The notes under the pieces were generated by a model that had not been told where the DNA came from, did no database searches, and saw only the letters and a program-made list of their open reading frames with translations. Position numbers and translations under genes: made by a program. DNA of 64,000 nt from Sphingomonas immobilis (GTDB lineage: Bacteria; Pseudomonadota; Alphaproteobacteria; Sphingomonadales; Sphingomonadaceae): assembly GCF_030580995.1 (NCBI RefSeq), contig NZ_JAUQSZ010000001.1, forward strand, positions 372,001-436,000, given 5' to 3'. Positions 17,167-25,393 of the stretch are shown one piece after another. How positions within the stretch are numbered: position 1 is the first letter of the stretch; every line of letters begins with the position of its first letter.

Positions 17167-17343
17167 ATGCTTTTTCTCTGCCAGTTCGCGGTACATCGCT
17201 GGATTACCAAGGAAACCGCGCGCGCAGGCACTACCGTCTCTCGATGCCAACGCTGCGGCGCTCTCAAGGTACGCCACACTCGCAAGAAAAGCCGTTGCAA
17301 ACCAAGTAGAAAGCATGGAACTGTCACCGGGAGAAACGGTTAA
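17167..17343 (+). CDS. 58-aa Cys-pair phage protein
   Basis: ATG 17167 after an AGGGG site. The sequence starts MLFLCQFAVHRW and contains CQRCGALKVRH, a form of a small zinc-knuckle protein family seen in phages, followed by a Lys/Arg-rich tail. Upstream in-frame codons to 17077 overlap the previous gene and are less likely to be used. Function unknown. Confidence 0.45.
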   Translation: MLFLCQFAVHRWITKETARAGTTVSRCQRCGALKVRHTRKKSRCKPSRKHGTVTGRNG

Positions 17344-17363
17344 TCGGTCGTAGGAGAGAGCAA

Positions 17364-17528
17364 ATGGCAAAGCCACCTATCGCAGTGTCGCCAATCGCGA
17401 CCGCTCTCAATTCATATGTACCTCGCACTCGTCGCCATCCGCTTGGTGCTCACGGCATCTTACTAGCGGCTCCGGCGTCGCTGGTGCTTTGGGCGATCCT
17501 AATTTTTTCGGCGACCAAGATCTTTTAA
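17364..17528 (+). CDS. 54-aa single-helix membrane protein
   Basis: A strong AGGAGAG site lies 5 bases before the ATG at 17364. A charged N-terminal half (about 30 aa with PRTRRHP) is followed by one membrane helix (ILLAAPASLVLWAILIF) and a short ATKIF end. No family recognised. The good ribosome site makes it the best supported of the tiny left-arm genes. Confidence 0.55.
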   Translation: MAKPPIAVSPIATALNSYVPRTRRHPLGAHGILLAAPASLVLWAILIFSATKIF

Positions 17529-17585
17529 GCGCGCGCAGGTGAGTTTATCGATACACTGAGGCCGAAAAGTCAGAAGGCCATATCG

Positions 17586-17807
17586 ATGCATGATTCTACG
17601 CTTCGCGGCGGGCGCCTCCACGGAAACGCGCAAGAGCGCCCAGCAAAAAGTCTCTGGGTATGGCTCTCTGGATTTTGGCAGCGGCAGCGCACAAGTGACG
17701 CGGTCATGGCGGCAGCAGGTCTCTGCCAGATGTGCGGCGAAGATCCCGTCCTCGAAGGCGAGCCCTTTTGCCTGTCATGTGATGGAAATCAGCGCGCCGC
17801 GCCATAA
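17586..17807 (+). CDS. 73-aa zinc-ribbon-like protein
   Basis: The C-terminal half holds two CxxC knuckles (CQMCGEDP and FCLSCDG) 12 residues apart, a compact treble-clef or ribbon. The N-terminal half is basic. It is the last + strand gene of the left arm; the late operon ends 21 bases away on the other strand. An overlapping frame at 17590-17823 lacks the Cys pairs. Confidence 0.5.
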   Translation: MHDSTLRGGRLHGNAQERPAKSLWVWLSGFWQRQRTSDAVMAAAGLCQMCGEDPVLEGEPFCLSCDGNQRAAP

Positions 17808-17828
17808 TGCTGCGACGCGCTGATTTAC

Positions 17829-19022
17829 TCAACGCAAGTTAGCGACGCTCGCCAGGCGCTGGTACGCAGCCTTCTTCGGATGCGGATATGTGACGAAATA
17901 GTCCGGGTCGCCCGTCGCGGTCGCACCGACTACCTCCATCAGCTTCGCGAATTCGAACGTCCCGGAGATGCCGAACGGACACGTTCGCAAGAAAGCATTG
18001 AAGCTGGTGCGATACCCTTCAGGCGTCGCCGCGAGGTTGCACGGCATCAGCGTGGTCGCGTAAATTTTTTTGATGCCGAGCCCCCGGAGGCGATCGCAAA
18101 GCTGGCCGACCCAAGGCTGCATTTGCGCGAAGGTGCGGCCATTCAGCTGGATGTCATTGATGCCTGGTCCGATGACCGCAAAATCGGGAACGGTCGTTGC
18201 CAGGTCCAGAAACGACCAGCGCGGGTCCGTCAGCGGCAATGTCGCCCACTGCTCCAACGTCGAAGTGCCGATACTGGCGTTCACCATCGCGATGCCCTCG
18301 CGCATCGCCACCTGTCCGGGCGTCGTCTCGTGAACGAAGTTGCCCATGCCCTCCTTGGGATTCGAGTAGCCTTCACCGAGGCTGTCGGTAATCCACAGAC
18401 CGATCTTCGTGTCGAGCCCGACCGGAACGGCAAGCTCGTATTCGATACGCATCTCGCCATAGATGTTGTTCACGCCCGCCGCGCCCGGATTTGCGGCGAA
18501 TTCGGCACCGGCCGCAGGGGTGAACCAGATCGCGCCGCCACCGCCATCACCGCTGGCGGAGGATCGACCGACCAGCTGCGTCCCGACGGCAAAGCTCTGT
18601 TTCCATGACAACGCCTTAGGCTGGCCGGCGACAAACTGCAGCGCCGGATCGGTGACCCAAGGCGTGATGGTCTCGTTGCCTGCCGCGTCTCCGACGAAGC
18701 CGGGGATAGCCGACACTCCCGCCGCCGCCATGACGCCGGCCCATAGCCCGGCAGCCGGATAGACCGGATCGCCGACATAGATATCCGACCACGTCACAGG
18801 TCCGGGGACCGGCGTCTTGGTGTTGTCGAGCGTTGCCACGTTCGACACGCGCAGCCGCCAGCGCGTCGTCGCCACCGGGAGCGCAATGAGCGTGCGCTGC
18901 ATGATACTGGCGAGGGTGTTTCCGGTGAAATAGCCGCTATTGCTCTGCTTCGCGCCGAATGGAAGCGTGACGCGCTTGGTCGTGGCGAGGGCCGCAATGT
19001 CATCCCGTGAAAGTACGCGCAT
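17829..19022 (-). CDS. SGNH/GDSL hydrolase, tail-associated
   Basis: 397 aa. The N-terminal 200 aa are a beta-rich domain. The SGNH hydrolase part carries block I as LWITDSLGEGYS (Ser nucleophile), block III as GPGINDIQ (Gly and Asn) and block V as TYPHPKKAAY (His). Such esterases or deacetylases sit on phage tails and strip acyl groups from surface polysaccharide. Last gene of the late operon; its ATG abuts the upstream stop. A second SGNH gene is at 21732. Confidence 0.75.
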   Translation of the reverse strand: MRVLSRDDIAALATTKRVTLPFGAKQSNSGYFTGNTLASIMQRTLIALPVATTRWRLRVSNVATLDNTKTPVPGPVTWSDIYVGDPVYPAAGLWAGVMAAAGVSAIPGFVGDAAGNETITPWVTDPALQFVAGQPKALSWKQSFAVGTQLVGRSSASGDGGGGAIWFTPAAGAEFAANPGAAGVNNIYGEMRIEYELAVPVGLDTKIGLWITDSLGEGYSNPKEGMGNFVHETTPGQVAMREGIAMVNASIGTSTLEQWATLPLTDPRWSFLDLATTVPDFAVIGPGINDIQLNGRTFAQMQPWVGQLCDRLRGLGIKKIYATTLMPCNLAATPEGYRTSFNAFLRTCPFGISGTFEFAKLMEVVGATATGDPDYFVTYPHPKKAAYQRLASVANLR

Positions 19023-19399
19023 CAGTTTGCTCCCATAAGCTGCTGCCCGTCGATCGGGCTGATGAGGAAATCGCCGTTGTCCCGTGTGACGATGGCGTTT
19101 AGCGCCGCGACCGGCGTGATCGGAATGCGCGCAGCGAGCCCAGCCGCTTCAGCGAGCTGCGCGACGGCAAGCGGCACGGTAACGTGCGTGATGCGCTGGC
19201 CGCTTGCTCCATGAGCGAGTGCGGTCTCGACCGGGTATGCAGAGCTGACCGCCGGCCCGGCGTAGAGCGAGGCATCCGCCTGGTCAGCCGGGGCGGCCGC
19301 GCCCGAACGAACCATCGCGCCCGCGACAGCATCGTCAACATTCAGGCGCAACGGGTCACGTGCAGGGAAGCGCGGATCCCAGAGCAGAATCTTCTTCAT
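19022..19399 (-). CDS. hypothetical late protein
   Basis: 125 aa. Starts MKKILLWDPRFPA, followed by a mixed helical and Ala-rich body. The stop overlaps the start of the SGNH gene by one base, so expression is coupled. No recognised domain. It could be a small tail or fibre-assembly protein. Confidence 0.5.
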   Translation of the reverse strand: MKKILLWDPRFPARDPLRLNVDDAVAGAMVRSGAAAPADQADASLYAGPAVSSAYPVETALAHGASGQRITHVTVPLAVAQLAEAAGLAARIPITPVAALNAIVTRDNGDFLISPIDGQQLMGAN

Positions 19400-19423
19400 T
19401 TCGTTCTCCGGTCTCGAAGGTGT

Positions 19424-19726
19424 CTATTTGGCTCCGCACTGGCCGGGCGCGGTCGGGTTCTTCAGTTCTCGCGCCCATGCGCAGATTCGCGCGACGCGGT
19501 CGTGATGCATGCGACCCCAGATCAGCACCTCGGTCCACCAGGCGCGCTCGGCATCGGCTCCCGCCTGTCCGGGCTGCAGCGCCGCCTCGGGATAGGCGGG
19601 TTCCGGGTCGACCGTCAGATCAGCGGCAGCCGGGAATGCGAGATGGGTCTCGACCCTGTTGCCGCAGGATGACGCACCCAGCACGACGGCGAGCGTCGTC
19701 AGGATCAGTGGCGTTCTCAATCGCAT
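19424..19726 (-). CDS. Rz1-like outer-membrane spanin lipoprotein
   Basis: 100 aa from the ATG at 19726. An N-terminal signal with lipobox LGASSC makes a lipoprotein; the mature part is Pro-rich (DPEPAYPEAALQPG), as usual in o-spanins, though longer than lambda Rz1. Its first 107 bases overlap the Rz-like gene in another frame, the classical spanin arrangement. Together the pair would fuse inner and outer membranes at lysis. Confidence 0.6.
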   Translation of the reverse strand: MRLRTPLILTTLAVVLGASSCGNRVETHLAFPAAADLTVDPEPAYPEAALQPGQAGADAERAWWTEVLIWGRMHHDRVARICAWARELKNPTAPGQCGAK

Positions 19727-19979
19727 CGTGAAGCTCCTGTTTCTGTTGTTCGGTGCGCACGGCATCGTCGACACGCGCCGCCGAGGCATTGCCATCGGCG
19801 CGGCCGACGTCGTCCCGGACCTTGATCTCGCGCTGCTGTTGCTTGGCGACCTCGCCAGATTTTCCCGCCTGCTTGCCTTGGCAGAAGGCGACCATCAGCA
19901 CCGCGACGAGCAGGGCGCCCCCGGCAAGCGCGGGCCACCATTTCCCGAGGAATTCTTTCAGCACGAAGCCCTCAAACAT
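19620..19979 (-). CDS. Rz-like inner-membrane spanin
   Basis: 119 aa. One N-terminal membrane helix (WPALAGGALLVAVLMVAFC) is followed by a charged, probably coiled-coil periplasmic domain (KQQQREIKVRDDV, then RTEQQKQELHDAIENA). This is the i-spanin layout. It starts inside the end of the upstream membrane protein gene and overlaps the Rz1-like gene downstream. Confidence 0.6.
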   Translation of the reverse strand: MFEGFVLKEFLGKWWPALAGGALLVAVLMVAFCQGKQAGKSGEVAKQQQREIKVRDDVGRADGNASAARVDDAVRTEQQKQELHDAIENATDPDDARRRAGCVILRQQGRDPSRIPGCR

Positions 19980-20355
19980 CCTTCTTCCCCTCTTCGATGG
20001 GCGGACTGGCCTCGACCTGCTTGCGCACCAGCTCCTTGTTGGCGTCCGCGAGCTCGCCGCCCTGTTTCGTGGCGCTGAATGCCCAGGAGAGGGCGCCGTT
20101 GATCCAGCCGGTGCCGACGATCAGGACGGCAATGTTCTTGAAGAACTCGTCACGGCGAAGCTCCGGCACCAGCCAGATCAGCAGCAGGACGATCACGGTA
20201 AGCAGGAAGCTCGCGATCACGATCCAGCCGCGGCTATCCGGCCAGCCCGGCCCGCGCAGACCGGCGCGGCGCTCGCGCGCGGCGAGAGCTTTCAGATATC
20301 GCTCGGCGCAGCGCTCGCCCTTGCGGTCGAGATATTCGAAGAAACCGAGGCTCAT
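19972..20355 (-). CDS. holin-like two-helix membrane protein
   Basis: 127 aa. A basic N-terminal region is followed by two close membrane helices (WIVIASFLLTVIVLLLIWLV and NIAVLIVGTGWINGALSWAF) and a charged tail with EEGKKDV. Position between lysozyme and spanins suggests a holin or pinholin-type protein. It overlaps lysozyme and the Rz-like gene by a few bases. Confidence 0.55.
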   Translation of the reverse strand: MSLGFFEYLDRKGERCAERYLKALAARERRAGLRGPGWPDSRGWIVIASFLLTVIVLLLIWLVPELRRDEFFKNIAVLIVGTGWINGALSWAFSATKQGGELADANKELVRKQVEASPPIEEGKKDV

Positions 20356-20924
20356 CGCGCTGCGAAGGCCTTGGCCATGTCGTCGCGCAAATCGACGCGG
20401 CGCGCGCGCGCGAACGACGGCTTGTAGCTGGGTTTGTTGACCGGGCAGATCGTGACATGCCCGTCGCTCTTCCAGACGCGACCGAAGAACAGCGCCGCCT
20501 CATCCTTTCGACGCGACTTCAGATCGCCACCGTTGAGATAGTGCGTTTCGAGGAAGCGCCGCGCCTGGACCATCGCGCCTTCCTTCACGAGATCGACCCA
20601 GTCGGTCGAGCCGATGCGGCCGGTGTTGTAATGGAAGGAGAGGGCCGCTGCGAATTCCGCTTCGCTCAACCGATACGCACCAAAGGCGTCGATCACCTCC
20701 GGCCCGTATTTGGTGCGCATGAGCCAAACGCTGACCTCCAGCGCGCGCTCGATCGTCGAGGGATTGTCCTTATAGCGCAGCACCTTGTGCCCAGACGCAT
20801 CGGTGACGCCGAGGGCCCAGGTGCCGACGTTCTCGCTGTCGAGATACCATTCGAGCACCAGCGCTTCCTTATCGGCAAGCTCCAGCGCTGCGCGCGGCGT
20901 GAGCAGCGCGTTGATGTCGTTCAT
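20352..20924 (-). CDS. phage lysozyme (T4-type GH24)
   Basis: 190 aa. Peptidoglycan muramidase that opens the cell wall at the end of the lytic cycle. The T4 lysozyme triad spacing is exact: Glu20, Asp29 and Thr35 within KEALVLEWYLDSENVGTW. The following LGVTDASGH and FAAALSFHYNTG segments also fit the family. No signal peptide is seen, so export needs the holin. The C-terminal 35 aa are basic. Confidence 0.82.
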   Translation of the reverse strand: MNDINALLTPRAALELADKEALVLEWYLDSENVGTWALGVTDASGHKVLRYKDNPSTIERALEVSVWLMRTKYGPEVIDAFGAYRLSEAEFAAALSFHYNTGRIGSTDWVDLVKEGAMVQARRFLETHYLNGGDLKSRRKDEAALFFGRVWKSDGHVTICPVNKPSYKPSFARARRVDLRDDMAKAFAAR

Positions 20925-20937
20925 CGCTTCTTCCTGT

Positions 20938-21303
20938 TCAGGCGTTCAGTTGCTTCAGCAGCGCCATCAGTTCGGGCGAGGCCGCGCCCCGCTCCGCCGC
21001 GAGGGTCGAGAGCTTGCCGACCACTTCGCGGATGATCTCTTCTTCGTGCGCGCGCTCGTTGATCGCTGCGAGATGGCCGCAGACTTCGATCAGCGTCGCA
21101 TGCAGGCCGGTCAGAGCAGTGGTGATGTCATCCATTTGGCGATTGCCGACGAAACTCGCCGCGACGACGGTCGCCGATCCTGCTGCCGGCTCCTCTTTCT
21201 TGGACTTCCGCCCCGCCCAGATGGCGGTGCCCGCCGTTCCTACGAACGCAGCGACACCGATGATTTGCTGAAGCCAGACCGGCGCTTCGTCACTCGCTGC
21301 CAT
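20938..21303 (-). CDS. one-helix membrane protein with coiled coil
   Basis: 121 aa. A single N-terminal membrane helix (LQQIIGVAAFVGTAGTAIW) is followed by a basic stop-transfer segment, a short linker and a long amphipathic helix (about residues 60-105). It lies upstream of lysozyme and overlaps the adjacent membrane protein gene by 14 bases. Probably a lysis accessory protein, such as an antiholin or holin partner. Confidence 0.5.
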   Translation of the reverse strand: MAASDEAPVWLQQIIGVAAFVGTAGTAIWAGRKSKKEEPAAGSATVVAASFVGNRQMDDITTALTGLHATLIEVCGHLAAINERAHEEEIIREVVGKLSTLAAERGAASPELMALLKQLNA

Positions 21304-21724
21304 GTGCCCGGCTCCCGCGCGTGGAATTTGCAGCGTCGCGGGAGGCGAAGCTTAGATTGAGAGCGTCGAGAGCAAACAGGCCGAGGTATGCCGCGATCGC
21401 TGGCGAACGCCATTCGATCGAAAGCGCTCCCATCATCAGCATGATCCAGACCATCATCCCGAAGCCAGCACCGATCTGGCGGAACATCGGCGTGCGCCAC
21501 CACGCCCCGTTGATGAACAGCACGACCAGCCGCAGCAGGCCGATCATGAAGGCTCCCCACCCCCAGACGCTCTGCGGCGCGGCGTGTGACAGCGGCGCAT
21601 AGAACGGGCGATCAAACAGCCCGACCGACTGCAGGACCGTGAAACCCCAGAAGCACAGGATGAACGATACCACCCACTCGCTCGCGCGCTCGCGGAAGGT
21701 CTGGCGGAAGCGGACGATCAGCAT
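21290..21724 (-). CDS. multi-pass membrane protein, holin candidate
   Basis: 144 aa with three to four hydrophobic helices (ERASEWVVSFILCFWGFTVL, WGAFMIGLLRLVVLFI, FGMMVWIMLMMGAL and AIAAYLGLFALDALNL). It stands between the SGNH hydrolase and the lysis genes. Three close membrane proteins next to the lysozyme make a complete lysis cassette, but which one forms the pore cannot be told. Confidence 0.5.
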   Translation of the reverse strand: MLIVRFRQTFRERASEWVVSFILCFWGFTVLQSVGLFDRPFYAPLSHAAPQSVWGWGAFMIGLLRLVVLFINGAWWRTPMFRQIGAGFGMMVWIMLMMGALSIEWRSPAIAAYLGLFALDALNLSFASRDAANSTRGSRAHGSE

Positions 21725-21731
21725 CGCGACC

Positions 21732-22928
21732 TCACGAATTCACCGCCCGCCGCCAGTACAAGTCGCCCAGATCGCGCTGCCCGATAGTGGTCGGGTGCGT
21801 GAAGTCGGCAAGCTTGCCGACAGGAATTGCGCTAGCGCCGCCGAACACGTCGAGCCACGCCCGGCCCGACGTCAGGCCAGAGAGGTCGCTGCGCAGATCC
21901 GCAAGAGTCCAGCTCTGCGAGTTGGCGATCTCAACGCCGTTCGCGCCACGCAGGATCGGCAACGGCATGACCTGTGCGGCCGCTGAATTAGCGGAGCGGA
22001 TCGCATCCACCATGCCGGTCGCATTGGTGAGGACCGACGCGCGGGTCGGGACTGACGGCAGCGCGTAGTCGTTAGACCCGAGGGCGGGCATGACGACGGT
22101 CGGCGCGAATGCGGCGATGAAGGCGGCATGCTCGGCCCGCTTCGGCGCGGTGTCCCAATCATCCTCGATCGTCTTGCTGCCCCAGCTACGATACGCGGTG
22201 ACAAGGCCGTCGATGCCGTCGACCGTCCATGTCGACGGGCTACTCGCTGGAGATGCCCCGGTCTGCGCTGCCAGGCTGCGTTCGATCCGCCCGTTGAACA
22301 GCACCCAATCGCCAAGCGCGTAGGCGGTGCCGGCATTGTACGCGCCCTTGTAGCCCTGCGCGCTGGTCAACGATTTGATGTGCAAGCCGTTCTGACCGAT
22401 GCCGATCCAGCCCTGTAGCGCCTGATACCGCCCGTAGGCGCCCCCGATACTGTCGGCCAGCACGACGATCCGGCGCGTGTAACTCGTCGGGTTGGGCGGC
22501 GCGGCAAACGTGATCGCCGCGTTCGCGCGGACCTCGGTAATCCAGACGCCGAAGGGCGTCCCTTGCCCTGCGGAATACCGACCTGCGGCGTGCTGATACG
22601 GTGTCACCAGTTCGAAGCTCTTGACACCTTGCGGCAGCGTGAAGCGCAGCCGGCCGACGCCTGCGTTCGCTGTTCCCGCCGGCCATACACGACCGGAATG
22701 CAGGACGCCGACACGGTTGTTTGCGTTCGTCGTCGAGACATAGCCTATCTCGACTTCGGTCGCCGCGCTGGAGCATTTGAGCCGGCTGTTCGCGCCAACC
22801 GGGAAATAGGCGGGCGTCGCACCACTTGCCGCGACCAGCGCCATCGGCAGCGTCGATGCGCCTGCAGGCCGCCCCTGATGCCAGAACAGCGAGGCGTCGA
22901 CGATCGGATAGGCGAAATCGAGCGCCAT
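21732..22928 (-). CDS. SGNH hydrolase with carbohydrate-binding insert
   Basis: 398 aa from the ATG at 22928, which overlaps the upstream stop (ATGA). SGNH blocks are VVLADSIGGAYG (Ser), GSNDYAL (Gly-Asn-Asp) and DFTHPT (Asp and His). Between blocks I and III lies a chitin-binding-like CBM5/12 segment with AGTAYALGDWVLFNGRIE and a PSTW end. A beta-rich N-terminal domain precedes. Likely a tail-bound esterase for surface polysaccharide. Second of two such enzymes in this phage. Confidence 0.75.
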   Translation of the reverse strand: MALDFAYPIVDASLFWHQGRPAGASTLPMALVAASGATPAYFPVGANSRLKCSSAATEVEIGYVSTTNANNRVGVLHSGRVWPAGTANAGVGRLRFTLPQGVKSFELVTPYQHAAGRYSAGQGTPFGVWITEVRANAAITFAAPPNPTSYTRRIVVLADSIGGAYGRYQALQGWIGIGQNGLHIKSLTSAQGYKGAYNAGTAYALGDWVLFNGRIERSLAAQTGASPASSPSTWTVDGIDGLVTAYRSWGSKTIEDDWDTAPKRAEHAAFIAAFAPTVVMPALGSNDYALPSVPTRASVLTNATGMVDAIRSANSAAAQVMPLPILRGANGVEIANSQSWTLADLRSDLSGLTSGRAWLDVFGGASAIPVGKLADFTHPTTIGQRDLGDLYWRRAVNS

Positions 22929-24424
22929 CAGAAATCCCCCTCGGTCAGCGGAACGCCGACGCGCACCGCCTTGCGGAACTTGCGCGCCTCGGTCGCGATG
23001 ATCGTGTGCTTCCACGGGTCGAACGGCTTGTTGCCGATCAGCACGAGCCCGAGCGCGCACGGCCCCGGCCGGATCAGGATGTTGCCCGATGGCATTGCAT
23101 CGACGGCCGGGGCTGCCGGTTGAACGCCGATCATGTCACCGTCGTAGGTGAGATAGCCGCTGCCGTCCGACAGGCTCGACCCGCAGAACAGCCCCACGGT
23201 ATGATTGGTGTAGGCGATGCCGCTGCTCGTCCCGTACGGCGTGCGCGACTGGCCCTGCGTGCGCGAGCCGCCTACGATGCCCCGGTCGTAAATCGCGAAC
23301 GTCGCGAACTCCGGGGTCAAGCCCCAAGTATCGCCGACCACTTGGCCCGACCCGGTAACATCGTTGAGCACGTCGGCCGCCAACATGCAGCCATAAGGCG
23401 ACATGATCTCCGCCGGAATGCCCGTGTCCAGCGTCACCGTTCCCGTCAGACCGTCGCCCTCGGCCGCAGCGCTGGTAAACGACGAAGGGGCGACGAGTTC
23501 ACCGTAGCCGTAGCGGTCGAGCGCAGGCACAAAGCGCGCCGCGAGCGTGGTGCCGAGAAACGGAAAAGCGGCCGCAAGATCTTCGTCGATGCGCTCCGCG
23601 ACCATGACCGCCCAGAACGCCGCCCATGCATTGAGCGACGCCGCGTTGACCGCGCCGCCGCGCGACGCGAGCACCTTGCGATACAGGCCGGGGTCGCCCG
23701 TCAGCGCTTCGGTCGCCACCGTCGCCTGCCCGCGACCGACGAGGCGTTTGGGGTTGCCCTCGACGCTCTGTCGCAGCACGAGAGGTACACGGCTGCGCTG
23801 CACCTTGCGCGCCATTGCATCGCTCGTTGCGTTGGCGACGATGACCGCTTCGAAATCGTTACCCGCTGCCGTGGTGCTGGTCTGAAAAAGGAGGGTGGCG
23901 GTGTTCGCCGGGATGGTCGCCGAGGCCGCCCGATAGCCGTTGGCATCGGCGGCGGCCGCCGTGATGGTGCTGATGGTTCCGCCGCCCGAGTTTTGGAACA
24001 CGATGGCGGGCGGGGTGGAACCATACCCCAATGGCTGACGGGTGGCCCAGATGACCGTATTGCCGATGGCGAAGTCATCTGTGGCATTCATAGCCCAGTT
24101 AAGCGGGGCGTTCGTTGTGGACTTCCACGTCCCGTCTGCGTTCTGCGTCGGAGGGTTGGCGTTGCTGCTATAATTGGTGTCGCGCGTGTTGCCGTATCGA
24201 CTGCGGCCGAAGCCGGTGACTACGGCCGCAGCTTGCAGGGCGGACGCTGCGGCGTTTCCGGCTTGGGTCGTGGCGGCAGCCACCTGGGCCTCCGCATCTC
24301 CGACAGCACCCTCGGCCGCAGCGGCAGCATCCTCCGCGCGCTCCACGAGCGGGCCGAGGAGGTCCGCGCCCTCGATCTCGAAAATCACCTGCTGATCGGC
24401 CAGATATTCGAACGTCGCCGTCAT
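22928..24424 (-). CDS. tail fibre-like protein
   Basis: 498 aa. The N-terminal part has an Ala-rich, coiled-coil-prone region (EDAAAAAEGAVGDAEAQ), as in trimeric phage fibres. The large remainder is Gly/Ser/Thr-rich and beta-like, without recognised catalytic residues. It starts inside the end of the preceding tail gene and precedes the SGNH enzyme, so it probably links the esterase to the tail tip. Confidence 0.55.
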   Translation of the reverse strand: MTATFEYLADQQVIFEIEGADLLGPLVERAEDAAAAAEGAVGDAEAQVAAATTQAGNAAASALQAAAVVTGFGRSRYGNTRDTNYSSNANPPTQNADGTWKSTTNAPLNWAMNATDDFAIGNTVIWATRQPLGYGSTPPAIVFQNSGGGTISTITAAAADANGYRAASATIPANTATLLFQTSTTAAGNDFEAVIVANATSDAMARKVQRSRVPLVLRQSVEGNPKRLVGRGQATVATEALTGDPGLYRKVLASRGGAVNAASLNAWAAFWAVMVAERIDEDLAAAFPFLGTTLAARFVPALDRYGYGELVAPSSFTSAAAEGDGLTGTVTLDTGIPAEIMSPYGCMLAADVLNDVTGSGQVVGDTWGLTPEFATFAIYDRGIVGGSRTQGQSRTPYGTSSGIAYTNHTVGLFCGSSLSDGSGYLTYDGDMIGVQPAAPAVDAMPSGNILIRPGPCALGLVLIGNKPFDPWKHTIIATEARKFRKAVRVGVPLTEGDF

Positions 24425-24831
24425 GCCTGCGTCACTCCCGGAATGATCGTGAGGCTGCCCTCGAACCAGCGAGCCTTCGCCGCGCCGCTTCCGATCAGCA
24501 TGTCCCAGACGAGCGGCACGTCCGCACCAGGCTGGACGCCGTTGCCCGGATAGGGAAGCAGGCCTTCGATAGTCGTTTCGTTGACCCTGATCTGGATCGT
24601 GGTCGTCGGCACGCCGCCGCTTGTCGCTACCGAAGCGGAGATGCCCTCTGCATTGGCAGCGGCCGCCACCAGATTGAGCAGCGGCGACCCCGGTGCGTCG
24701 CGAAAGAGCCTGACCTGCATCAGAAAGGGGCCGGCCGACAGATCAATACCACGAACGGCGATCGTATCGACGAAGGGCACCCAGCGATTGACGCGCCAGT
24801 TCACGCGCCCGGGCGTGGTCGGTCCTGCCAT
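24421..24831 (-). CDS. tail-region hypothetical protein
   Basis: 136 aa, start MAGPTTPGRVNWRVNRWVPF, then alternating strands such as FLMQVRLFRDAPG. Compact beta-protein look; no known motif. The stop overlaps the start of the fibre-like gene, so the two are coupled. Probably a small fibre or tail-tip adaptor. Confidence 0.5.
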   Translation of the reverse strand: MAGPTTPGRVNWRVNRWVPFVDTIAVRGIDLSAGPFLMQVRLFRDAPGSPLLNLVAAAANAEGISASVATSGGVPTTTIQIRVNETTIEGLLPYPGNGVQPGADVPLVWDMLIGSGAAKARWFEGSLTIIPGVTQA

Positions 24832-24853
24832 TGTAACTCCAGTGCCTGAGGGG

Positions 24854-25393
24854 TCAGCCGATCCGCATCACGCGGCAGGGGATCGAGATTGCGGTGCCGA
24901 TCGCCAGCAGCGGAGTCGTCATCGTCACTTTCAGGGTGTTCGCCGCGGTCACCACCGCCCCGTGTATGGCATATCCAGCCGGGAGAGCGCCGACGGGGAA
25001 GAGAAGAATATTGTCGCCGACGGCCACGCCTGCGCGCGTTACCGTGAATTCATGAACGCCCAGCGACAGGGCAACGAGCGCAACCGTCTGCGAGATCGTC
25101 GCTGTGCCGATCAGCGTCGCTCCCGGCGCGCCCGCATCTCCTTTGTCACCTTTGACGCTGTCGCCCTTGTCACCCTTGTCGCCTTTCGGCCCCTTCACCA
25201 GCGAAGGGTCGCTGACGAACGGGATCGAAAGGTCGTCGCCCGACATCGAACCGCGCCAGAGGAAGCGCGCCGCCGAGGCCGCGAAGCCGGTCGACAGCGT
25301 CGAGATCACGAACGCCATCATTCCGGGCGTGCTGCCGGGCTGCACCGAGACGTTGAGCCGGCGCGTGGCCGGGATGGGCATCGGGTCGGACAT
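24854..25393 (-). CDS. tail protein with short collagen-like repeat
   Basis: 179 aa. Residues about 64-92 hold Gly-x-y repeats (GPKGDKGDKGDSVKGDKG), typical of trimeric collagen-like stalks in phage fibres. An N-terminal MPIPATRRLNVSVQPG segment may attach it to the tail tip, and the C-terminal 90 aa form a beta-rich head. The start touches the stop of the large tail-tip gene. Confidence 0.65.
   Translation of the reverse strand: MSDPMPIPATRRLNVSVQPGSTPGMMAFVISTLSTGFAASAARFLWRGSMSGDDLSIPFVSDPSLVKGPKGDKGDKGDSVKGDKGDAGAPGATLIGTATISQTVALVALSLGVHEFTVTRAGVAVGDNILLFPVGALPAGYAIHGAVVTAANTLKVTMTTPLLAIGTAISIPCRVMRIG

Noticed and set aside
22826..24553. 575-codon + strand frame across the tail-fibre gene
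   Set aside because: Rich in Arg, Asp and His as expected for a shadow frame; the minus-strand frame fits the late operon.
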